Below, one piece after another: positions 43,884 through 50,977 of a DNA stretch of 64,000 nucleotides. Location: the NCBI GenBank assembly GCA_041401985.1, contig JAWKTE010000010.1:117641-181640 (forward strand), given 5' to 3'. Under the pieces are notes generated by a model. It did not search any database, was not told the origin of the DNA, and saw nothing but the letters and a program-made list of their open reading frames with translations. The stretch's first letter is position 1; the number at the start of each line of letters is the position of its first letter. Origin of the DNA: JACKHA01 sp041401985 (GTDB lineage Bacteria > Planctomycetota > Phycisphaerae > Phycisphaerales > UBA1924). A program made the position numbers and the translations under genes.

Positions 43884-45569
43884 ATGCCGCAACCTCGTGC
43901 CACCACGCTCCCAGCCCTCATCGCCCTGGCCGCCGGCACCGCCGCCTGCTCGGCCCAGAGCACCGTCGGCTTCCAGGTCACCCACACCCTTCCCAACCCC
44001 TTCCGAGGCGTGTACCTCGTCGGCGATCTACCCGAACTCGGCGCGGGCGACCCCGGTGCCGGCGTCCGGATGTGGCCCGTCGCGCCCAACGAGTACCGGA
44101 TCGACGTCCTGCTCCCGCCCGACACCCCCTACACATTCCAGTTCGTCGAGCGGGACGTGCAGGCCCTGTGCGGCCCGCTCACGGCGATGCCGATCTCCCC
44201 CGTCGAGTCCGCCCACACCCCGCCCCACGCCGCCGCGCCTCGCCACAAGACCATCTGGGCCCATTCCTCGATCGCCCAACCCATCCTGCACTGGCGACAG
44301 GACGACGGTCCGTTCCAGTCCGTCGCCATGCGCGACACCGCCCCCGGGCGCACGCCCGGCGAGCGCCGCTGGGGCGCGGGCGGGTTCGCCTCCGCCGGGC
44401 GCGAGATCGAGTTCTATCTCACCGACGAGGCCGGCACGCTCCGCGAGCCGCCCACCGGTGCGTACCGCACCTCGATGGACGCCTGCTTCCTCCAGGACGC
44501 CGAACTGTTCGGCTATGTGCCCGCGCCGACCGTCACGCCGCTCCGGCGCGAGTACGACCCCATGGCCCTGCCCACCTTCTTCTCGACCGTCCTGGGCGAG
44601 GACCGCCCGTACCGCGTCGTCCTGCCCCGCGGCTACGACGAACACCCAAGCAGGCGCTACCCCGTCGTCTACGCCCACGACGGCCAGTTCTGGTTCGAGC
44701 CCAACCTCATCGGCGCCCCCATGGACCCGGACGCCGCCGTGTTCGCGTCACTCGTCCGCGAGGGGCGCGTCGCCGAGTGCATCCTGGTCGCCCTCGACGC
44801 CACGAGCATCCCCAACCGCTCGCGCGACTACATCCCGCCGGGCGACACCGGCAACACCGGCATCGCGGGCCAGGCCGATCGCTACCTCGACTTCCTCATC
44901 AGCGAGTTCAAGCCCTTCATCGACGCCAACTACCGCACACTGCCGGATCGCGCTAGCACCCTCACCGCCGGGTTCAGTTACAGCGGCGTGTGCGCCCTCT
45001 ACTGCGCCTGGGACTACAACAGCGTGTTCTCCAGGGCCGGCTCGTGGTCCGGCGCGTTCTGGCTCCAGAACTTCCGCAACCGCGTCATGAGCGAGCCCTC
45101 GCGCGACATGCGCTTCTACATGGACAACGGGCTGGACAACTTCCCCGGCAACGAGACGCTCGCCCAGAACCTCGCCACCCGAGCCGCCGACCCCTACGTC
45201 CACATGGACGATGTCCAGTACCTGACCGTGCCCTGCCTCCAGCACCTCCTGCCCGACTTCGGCGCCCGCATCCCGCAGATGTTCGAGTTCCTCCTCCCGG
45301 CCAGCGAGCGCGTCACCCTCGACGCCTTCTGCCCCTCCGACATTACCGCCGGCGCCGTCCCCGGCCAACCCGGCTACGGCGTCCCCAACGGCTCCGTCAC
45401 CAACGACGACTTCTTCCACTTCCTCGCCCAGTTCGCCGCGGGAAACCTCGCCGTCTGCGACCTCACCACCGGCGCGGTCCCGGGTCAGCCCGGCCACGGC
45501 GTGCCCAACGGCATCCTCAGCAACGACGACTTCTTCTTCTACCTGACCCTCTTCGCGGCCGGCTGCTGA
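43884..45569 (+). CDS. Secreted esterase with N-terminal glycan-binding-like domain and GC-ending dockerin-type C-terminus
   Basis: This 561-residue secreted protein (GGAG upstream of ATG 43884) has a signal peptide ending near TAACSAQ. Residues about 25-100 resemble a CBM20/48-like sandwich (FRGVYLVGDLPELG, PYTFQFVERDV). The catalytic domain (about 230-450) has enterochelin/feruloyl-esterase features: RPYRVVLPRGYDEHPSRRYP, VVYAHDGQFWF, nucleophile Ser in GFSYSGVCALY, and a His in LQHLLPDFG. Two dockerin-type repeats end AGC. It probably cleaves ester bonds on surface or environmental polysaccharides; the substrate is unknown. Confidence 0.88.
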   Translation: MPQPRATTLPALIALAAGTAACSAQSTVGFQVTHTLPNPFRGVYLVGDLPELGAGDPGAGVRMWPVAPNEYRIDVLLPPDTPYTFQFVERDVQALCGPLTAMPISPVESAHTPPHAAAPRHKTIWAHSSIAQPILHWRQDDGPFQSVAMRDTAPGRTPGERRWGAGGFASAGREIEFYLTDEAGTLREPPTGAYRTSMDACFLQDAELFGYVPAPTVTPLRREYDPMALPTFFSTVLGEDRPYRVVLPRGYDEHPSRRYPVVYAHDGQFWFEPNLIGAPMDPDAAVFASLVREGRVAECILVALDATSIPNRSRDYIPPGDTGNTGIAGQADRYLDFLISEFKPFIDANYRTLPDRASTLTAGFSYSGVCALYCAWDYNSVFSRAGSWSGAFWLQNFRNRVMSEPSRDMRFYMDNGLDNFPGNETLAQNLATRAADPYVHMDDVQYLTVPCLQHLLPDFGARIPQMFEFLLPASERVTLDAFCPSDITAGAVPGQPGYGVPNGSVTNDDFFHFLAQFAAGNLAVCDLTTGAVPGQPGHGVPNGILSNDDFFFYLTLFAAGC

Positions 45570-45743
45570 GATCCGAATCGAGTCGCAGGGTTCTTCGGTT
45601 CATGGCGAGCGCGAAGAACGCCTCGCGAATCGATGGGCGCCCGCCGCCGAGCGTGGGCTCGGGTCCGCACGCTTTCCAGGTGGGGCACGCTGCCGCGCGC
45701 CACCACCGCTTCACAACCGCTCGTGGGCCGATGCGAGATCACC

Positions 45744-46985
45744 ATGAACAAGACTCGTGAAGCCGTGCTTCTGTCCCTGTGCGTCGCCGGTCACATCGGA
45801 ATCGCCAGCGCCCAGTGGTCCGCCACCATCCTCACGCCCGACGGGGCGTTCCTGAGCGAGGGGCGTGTCGCCGCCGGCAGCCAGCAGGCCGGCGCGGTGC
45901 AGATCGGCGGCGTGACGCGCGCCAGCCTCTGGCAAGGCTCGAGCGCGACGTGGACCGACCTGACGCCCGCCGGCGCGACCTACTCACGCGTGCACGGCGC
46001 AAGCCCGCAGCGGCAGGTCGGCCAGGCGTTGATCGCCGGCGTCTTCCGCGCCGGTGTGTGGAGCGGCTCGGCAAACTCGTGGATCGATCTCCATCCGGCG
46101 GGCGCAGCGCTCTCCTGCGCGACCGATGTCGAGGGCCACACACAGGTCGGCTGGGCCAGCATCGCTGGGTCACCCCACGCCGGCATCTGGTCCGGCTCGG
46201 CGGCTTCGTGGACGGACCTCCACCCCGCCGGCGCCAGCGCCTCGTGGATGTTCGACGCCGCAGGAACCGCCCAGGGTGGGGCGGCCCACATCGGGGGCAC
46301 TTGGCACGCCGGACTCTGGCAGGGCACCCCGGAGTCGTTCGTGGACCTCCACCCGGCTGGCGCCACCCAGTCGTTCGTGTACGCCATCGATGGGCAGACG
46401 CAGGTCGGCTCCACCCTCGCGACGACGGATCGAGCCAGCCTCTGGACCGGGTCGGCCGCGTCCTGGAACGACCTCACACCGACCGTCGCCAGCGCGGGCG
46501 CGATCGCCGACGCGCACTCCGGATGGCAGGCGGGCTGGGCCACCATCCAGGGCGTGCAACACGCGGTCGTGTGGCGCGGCACGTCTGCATCCTGGACCGA
46601 CCTCACGCCCGCACTCCCCGCTGGGTTCACGCACTCGCGGGCCGCATCGATCTGGGTCGACGGAGGGGGAGTGTCGGTGGTGGGATGGGCATTCAACGCC
46701 CTTGCGGGCCGCGACGAGGCCGTGCTGTGGACGATGCCCCTCGACTGTGCGCCCGACGTCTCAGGCTCGGCCGCGCCTGGGCTTCCAGGCTACGGCGTCC
46801 CCGATGGCTCGGTCACCAACGACGACTTCTTCTACTTCCTCGCCCAGTTCGCCGCCGGCAACCTCGCCGTCTGCGACCTCACCACCGGCGCCGTCCCCAA
46901 CCAGCCCGGCTACGGCGTGCCCAACGGCGCGATCACCAACGACGACTTCTTCTTCTACCTGACCCTGTTCGCCGCCGGTTGCTGA
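45744..46985 (+). CDS. Secreted WDL-repeat (propeller-like) protein with GC-ending dockerin-type C-terminus
   Basis: This 413-residue protein has a signal peptide (REAVLLSLCVAGHIGIASAQ). Residues about 30-310 contain about six tandem units of roughly 42 residues with the pattern W-x-G-(S/T)-(S/A)-x-(S/T)-W-x-D-L-x-P-(A/T)-G/V-A (for example LWQGSSATWTDLTPAGA, VWSGSANSWIDLHPAGA, IWSGSAASWTDLHPAGA). This spacing suggests a six-bladed beta-propeller. The last about 85 residues hold two C-terminal dockerin-type repeats and end AGC. It is probably a surface ligand- or carbohydrate-binding protein. No named repeat family was recognised. Confidence 0.87.
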   Translation: MNKTREAVLLSLCVAGHIGIASAQWSATILTPDGAFLSEGRVAAGSQQAGAVQIGGVTRASLWQGSSATWTDLTPAGATYSRVHGASPQRQVGQALIAGVFRAGVWSGSANSWIDLHPAGAALSCATDVEGHTQVGWASIAGSPHAGIWSGSAASWTDLHPAGASASWMFDAAGTAQGGAAHIGGTWHAGLWQGTPESFVDLHPAGATQSFVYAIDGQTQVGSTLATTDRASLWTGSAASWNDLTPTVASAGAIADAHSGWQAGWATIQGVQHAVVWRGTSASWTDLTPALPAGFTHSRAASIWVDGGGVSVVGWAFNALAGRDEAVLWTMPLDCAPDVSGSAAPGLPGYGVPDGSVTNDDFFYFLAQFAAGNLAVCDLTTGAVPNQPGYGVPNGAITNDDFFFYLTLFAAGC

Positions 46986-47058
46986 ATCTCGTCGCCACCC
47001 ACCCCTGGCCCGGTATCCTCAGACCGAAATCGCATTGCGTATTCCACCCTAAGGCAAT

Positions 47059-47087
47059 ACACTCCCCCTTGATCCGGGAGGGAGTGT
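47059..47087 (+). promoter_or_regulatory. Hairpin in leader between two secreted-protein genes
   Basis: ACACTCCC (47059-47066) pairs with GGGAGTGT (47080-47087). A second imperfect pairing (CCGACCCGCC near 47129 with GGCGGTCGG near 47159) lies downstream. The 230-base gap before the 47216 gene has no other feature; a structured leader is possible but unproven. Confidence 0.35.
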
Positions 47088-47215
47088 CCGCCCGTGGGGC
47101 GGCCCCGTGACACTTGGTTCGCGTTCAGCCGACCCGCCGCAAGCGGCGCGTGTCCGCTGGCGGTCGGTGCGCGACCCCGTGCCGCGGGCGAGTTCCGGTC
47201 CCAAGGGAGGCTGAC

Positions 47216-47995
47216 ATGAACGGGCCGAAGTTGTTGATTGCCGTCGTCTCGGCGGGCGTTGCGGGCTCCGCGTACGCGCAGAACATCGCGCTCAACAAGC
47301 CGGTGTCGATCACGGTCGGCTCGGGCAGCATCCTCACGCCGGCCCCGTCGCCGAACGTGATCACCGACGGTGTGTTCCTGGGCGAGGCCACCCCATACTC
47401 GAATCCCGCCGCGATCAACGGCTCGATCCGCTGGAACACCGGCCTCGCCGGCCCGACCACGATCGAGATCCAACTGGGCGATCCCTACCGCATCGATGGC
47501 ATCATCGCCCAGGCCGACGACAACGACGCGCTGGTCGTGTCCTACCTCACGGAAAGCAACACGTTCGAGCCGCTCTACACCGTTGCGAACATCTCCGTGG
47601 GGTTCGGCTTCAGGACGCGCCCGAATGCGAACCAGACCACCTATGCCGATCTCACGCCCGTCGTTACCACCGCCATCCGGGTGGTGCACGCGGGCGGCGA
47701 CGGGTTCTACGGCCTCTCCGAACTGCAACTCCGCGGCGAACTGGTCACGCCCCCCTGCCCCGCCGACCTGACCACCGGCGCGGTCGTCGGCCAGCCGGGC
47801 TACGGCGTGCCCAACGGCGTCGTCACCAACGACGACTTCTTCTACTTCCTCGCCCAGTTCGCCGCCGGCAACCTCGCCGTCTGCGACCTGACCACCGGCG
47901 CCGTCTCCGGCCAACCCGGCTACGGCGTGCCCAACGGCGCGATCACCAACGACGACTTCTTCTACTACCTCACGATCTTCGCCGCCGGCTGCTAG
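47216..47995 (+). CDS. Secreted discoidin-like protein with GC-ending dockerin-type C-terminus
   Basis: This 259-residue protein has AAGGGAGG upstream of the ATG at 47216 and a signal peptide ending near AYAQ. Residues about 22-170 resemble an F5/8 type C (discoidin) sandwich: NIALNKPVSITVGSG, then a disordered loop, WNTGLAGPTTIEIQLGD and IIAQADDNDALVVSYL, which match the family's start and central strands. Such domains bind carbohydrate or lipid. The last 85 residues carry two repeats and end AGC. It is the last of the six clustered GC-ending genes. Confidence 0.87.
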   Translation: MNGPKLLIAVVSAGVAGSAYAQNIALNKPVSITVGSGSILTPAPSPNVITDGVFLGEATPYSNPAAINGSIRWNTGLAGPTTIEIQLGDPYRIDGIIAQADDNDALVVSYLTESNTFEPLYTVANISVGFGFRTRPNANQTTYADLTPVVTTAIRVVHAGGDGFYGLSELQLRGELVTPPCPADLTTGAVVGQPGYGVPNGVVTNDDFFYFLAQFAAGNLAVCDLTTGAVSGQPGYGVPNGAITNDDFFYYLTIFAAGC

Positions 47996-47996
47996 G

Positions 47997-48022
47997 CAGA
48001 GCCCGACGCGCAAGCGTCGGGT
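47997..48022. repeat. Single REP-like hairpin
   Basis: CCCGACGC-GCAA-GCGTCGGG (48002-48021) is an eight-base-pair stem with a GNRA tetraloop, preceded by AGAG. It matches each arm of the inverted element at 26208-26312 apart from one loop base. It lies right after the stop of the discoidin-like gene and may also aid termination. Confidence 0.75.
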
Positions 48023-48101
48023 CGTTCGCCCCGCGACGCCACTCAAAGCCAGACCCATGCCCGCCGACTCGCGTCGGCGGGCGTCTTTCTGCAACCACCC
48101 G

Positions 48102-48449
48102 CTACTCGAGCACGCCCGCACTCCCCGTCCACGCGCCCTCAACCATCCCCACAACCCGCTCGAATGCCACGCCCCGCGACGCCGGGAACCTCGCCAGCCC
48201 CTCGGCCCGCAGTGCCGGAGCCGACTCCGCCACGTACCGCTCGAACGCCGCCCGGCTCGGGAACAGGTACCGCGCCTCGGCCCGGAGCGGCATCCCCGGC
48301 AGCGCATCGTGCCGGATCACCCACCCCGCGGCTGCCCCGCCGCGGATCACCGCCTCGATGTGCCCGTCTCGCAGCCACGCGACGTACTCGTCGAGCGTCG
48401 CCTCGTCCGGCAGGGTTGCGATCACGCTGTAGGCCAGCTGCTCTCCCAT
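48102..48449 (-). CDS. DUF4286 family protein
   Basis: This 115-residue cytoplasmic protein has the DUF4286 pattern: LAYSVIATLPDEATLDEYVA at the start, WLRDGHIEAVIRGGAAAG in the middle and EARYLFPSRAAFERYVA further on, a ferredoxin-like alpha/beta layout. Family function is not established. It lies alone on the minus strand between the secreted-protein cluster and an ECF sigma operon. The ATG at 48449 gives the family's typical length. Confidence 0.78.
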   Translation of the reverse strand: MGEQLAYSVIATLPDEATLDEYVAWLRDGHIEAVIRGGAAAGWVIRHDALPGMPLRAEARYLFPSRAAFERYVAESAPALRAEGLARFPASRGVAFERVVGMVEGAWTGSAGVLE

Positions 48450-48621
48450 GCCGATAGGATATCGGACGGGTTAGCCCCCGACGGGCCCGCCAGCCGGACG
48501 CAATCGACCACCCGTTCGGGCGTTCGGCTCGCAAGGACGGCATCGCGTCCGAAGGTCGTGGCTCGGGGGGGGCGGCCGGGTCGTTCCGGCCGGTGATTCG
48601 GCCCGGTATTCGGGAGGTCAC

Positions 48622-49329
48622 GTGCGTCGCACCCCAGCCCCTGCCTCGGACCCCGAATCAGGGGGCGCCGGGCGGGACGCGAGCCTTCGGGACGAGGCCG
48701 CCCCCGATCAGGGGGAGTTGTCGGCCGTCCTTGCCGAGGCGGCTCGGGGCGACGAGTCGGCGTGGCGCGAGGTCGTCGCCCGGTACGCCCGCCGGGTGTT
48801 CGCGCTGGCCAGGAGCCGGGTGCGGAGCCCGGAACTGGCCGAGGAGGTCACGCAGGCCGTGTTCGCGAAGGTGGCGACAACCCTGGGCTCGGGCGGCTAC
48901 ACCGAGGTCGGTCGGTTCGAGTCGTGGCTGTTCCGGATCGCGATGAACCGCGTCCGGGACGAGGCGCGGCGTTCGAGCCGGCACGCGACGCCGACGGACC
49001 CTGTCGCGCTCGCGGGCCTCGGGCCGGCGGCGGGTGTTGAGGCGTCGCAGAATGGGGCCGCGGTCGATCCGCGGGCGCTCGGAGCATTGCGTGGGGCGCT
49101 GGGCGAACTGCCCGACGCGGACCGCGAGGTCATCGAACTGCGCCACCACGGGCAGATGTCGTTCAAGGCGATGGCCGACCTGCTGGGCGAGCCGCTGGGC
49201 ACGCTGCTGGCGCGGCACCATCGGGCCTTGCGGAAACTGCGGGCGATCATCGAGGAATCAGCGGCCGGCGACGCCGCCGGCGCCTTCGGCCTCTCAACCG
49301 AATCAACGAACAAGGGGGCACGCCCATGA
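48622..49329 (+). CDS. ECF sigma factor
   Basis: This 235-residue sigma factor has a low-complexity N-terminus of about 40 residues, region 2 (VARYARRVFALARSRVRSPE, AEEVTQAVFAKVATTL, GRFESWLFRIAMNRVRDEAR) and region 4 (LPDADREVIELRHHGQMSFK, LLGEPLGTLLARHHRALRKL). The GTG start at 48622 follows GGGAGGTC. Its stop overlaps the next start (ATGA), so it is coupled to a membrane protein that probably acts as its anti-sigma factor. The third gene, also overlapping, is exported. Targets are unknown. Confidence 0.92.
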   Translation: MRRTPAPASDPESGGAGRDASLRDEAAPDQGELSAVLAEAARGDESAWREVVARYARRVFALARSRVRSPELAEEVTQAVFAKVATTLGSGGYTEVGRFESWLFRIAMNRVRDEARRSSRHATPTDPVALAGLGPAAGVEASQNGAAVDPRALGALRGALGELPDADREVIELRHHGQMSFKAMADLLGEPLGTLLARHHRALRKLRAIIEESAAGDAAGAFGLSTESTNKGARP

Positions 49330-49913
49330 GCCGCGACAGGCACGCACATCTCCATGGCGATCCGCACGCGGCGGGGCTGAGCGACGCGCTCGACACTCTT
49401 GGCGCAGCCGAGCGTGCGGGTTCGCCGCGCGGGCTTGAGGAGCGCGTCGCGTCGTCGACGCTGCCGCTCCTCCGGAGTGGTACGGGATCGATCGGAGAGG
49501 GGGCGAGTGGGGGAGTCGGGGCCGGCGCGTCGGAGGGTGTTCGCCATCCCGGCGGACGCCGCGACGGCCCTCGGCGTCACGCGCGGCCGGGCCCGCGACG
49601 CCTCGCCATCGCACTGGGGTTGGGGGCGGTGGTGGGCGTCGCGGCCTGGCTGACGCTTGGGTTGCCGAGCGGTCAGAGTCAGCCGCGCGTCGATCCCGTT
49701 CCGATCGCCGGCGGCAACGACGTGGTCGATGATGCGGCGGCGGAGTTCGAGGCCATGCTGGCCGCGTCGTCGCTCATCGGCGGATTCGATGATCGCCTCG
49801 ACGAACTCACGCTCGCGACCGCGAGCGTCGGGCTTACGCTGACCGACCCGCTGGGCGGGCGGCTTGATTCCGAGTCGGGTGACTCCAACTCCCTTGGGGG
49901 CGAATCGCTGTGA
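49326..49913 (+). CDS. Probable anti-sigma-like membrane protein
   Basis: This 195-residue protein has a single membrane helix (LAIALGLGAVVGVAAWLTLGL, about residues 92-112) between a basic cytoplasmic part and an acidic outer part. It starts inside the stop of the ECF sigma gene, which is the usual layout for an anti-sigma factor. No zinc-binding ZAS motif is visible, so the assignment rests on topology and gene order. It overlaps the next gene by four bases. Confidence 0.7.
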   Translation: MSRDRHAHLHGDPHAAGLSDALDTLGAAERAGSPRGLEERVASSTLPLLRSGTGSIGEGASGGVGAGASEGVRHPGGRRDGPRRHARPGPRRLAIALGLGAVVGVAAWLTLGLPSGQSQPRVDPVPIAGGNDVVDDAAAEFEAMLAASSLIGGFDDRLDELTLATASVGLTLTDPLGGRLDSESGDSNSLGGESL

Positions 49914-50902
49914 ACCACTGGAACCGCTCGCAGGCCGCCGGACTTGATCGCGTTGTTGGTCGCACGCCCCAACGCGCGCCGCTCGGCGCGTGTGCGCTGG
50001 CCATGCTCGCCGGCATGGGCCTGGCCACCGGGGCGTTCCTGCTGGCGGGCATGGGCTCCGCCCAGCCGGACAGGCCGGGCGAGCGCCAGCCCGATCGCCA
50101 GCCGGATCGCCAACCCGATCGCTTGGGCGGCCAGCCGGGCGGTCGCCCCGATCGCCCGCCGCCGCGCCCGGAAGGTGCGGAGGGTCGCCCCGGGGCAACG
50201 CCGGGCGATGAGCGCCCGACGATGTCGCCCGAGGACCTGCGTGCCCGCATCGAGCGTCGCCTCGGCGATGTGCGTGTGCTGGAGGCGCGATTGGCCCAGG
50301 GGATCGAGGCGCTCGACGCGGGCGTCGATCCGCAGCGTGTCATCGACAACCTGTTCGCGCCGGGCATGCCGCGGATCGACCGGAGCGCGTGGGGGCGCCC
50401 GAGCGGGCGCGGGCCGATGGACGAGGCGGAGCGTGAGCGGGCGATGGCGTCGCTGCGCGAGCGCCTGCCGCGCGTCGCCGCGTGGATCGAGGAGCTGGAA
50501 TCCGAGGACCCGCGGCTTCTTGAGATCCTGCGCAACCGCCTGCTCCCGCAGTGGGCGACGATCGAGGAGACCCGCCAGCGCGACCCGGAGCGTGCGGGTG
50601 TGATGTCGCAGGAGTTCATGACGACGCTGTTCGTGATGCGGGCGACGCGGGTGTACCGGATGAACGTGGCGCGGTTCGGGGCCGACAGCACCCAGGCGGG
50701 CGAGGCCCGTGAAGCGCTGCGGGGCGCGCTGCAGGCCCAGTTCGATGCCAGGCTCGGAGGGGCCGAGCACGAGATCGCGCACCTGCGAGATCGCCTCCGC
50801 ACGCTCGAGGCCGATGTCGAGGCCCAGCGGGCCGACCGCCAAACGCTGATCGACCAGGCGATGCGCCAGATCGATCAGGAGGTTCCGCGGCGGGGAGGTT
50901 GA
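49910..50902 (+). CDS. Exported helical protein in ECF sigma operon
   Basis: This 330-residue protein (GTG start overlapping the previous stop) has a signal peptide (CALAMLAGMGLATGAFLLAG, ending near GSAQ). A low-complexity stretch includes a 12-base tandem repeat encoding PDRQPDRQPDR (about 50091-50126). The rest is highly charged and helical (RIERRLGDVRVLEARLAQGI, then ELESEDPRLLEILRNRLLPQ and AHLRDRLRTLEADVEAQRAD), with coiled-coil spacing. As the third gene of an ECF sigma and anti-sigma-like operon it could sense or buffer an envelope signal. No family was recognised. Confidence 0.78.
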   Translation: MNHWNRSQAAGLDRVVGRTPQRAPLGACALAMLAGMGLATGAFLLAGMGSAQPDRPGERQPDRQPDRQPDRLGGQPGGRPDRPPPRPEGAEGRPGATPGDERPTMSPEDLRARIERRLGDVRVLEARLAQGIEALDAGVDPQRVIDNLFAPGMPRIDRSAWGRPSGRGPMDEAERERAMASLRERLPRVAAWIEELESEDPRLLEILRNRLLPQWATIEETRQRDPERAGVMSQEFMTTLFVMRATRVYRMNVARFGADSTQAGEAREALRGALQAQFDARLGGAEHEIAHLRDRLRTLEADVEAQRADRQTLIDQAMRQIDQEVPRRGG

Positions 50903-50939
50903 AGGCGCGGCCCGACAGAACGTCCGGTCCGGCTTATCG

Positions 50940-50965
50940 CGTGGTCACGCGAATCCGCGACCACG
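50940..50965. terminator. Possible hairpin between convergent genes
   Basis: CGTGGTC (50940-50946) pairs with GACCACG (50959-50965), with GCG/CGC pairs inside. It lies between the 49910-50902 gene and yidC, which converge. No T-run follows in either direction, so it is a weak terminator candidate. Confidence 0.35.
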
Positions 50966-50977
50966 GCACCCGACTAA

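Noticed and set aside
41724..45569. A 1281-codon frame ending in the esterase gene
   Set aside because: Only the last 561 codons from 43884 have a signal peptide, ribosome site and domains; the upstream part is antisense to the sigma and YCII genes.
39570..47995. PEP-CTERM sorting system
   Set aside because: No Pro-Glu-Pro motif, terminal membrane helix or basic tail is present at the C-termini; the shared end is a dockerin-like pair finishing in Gly-Cys.
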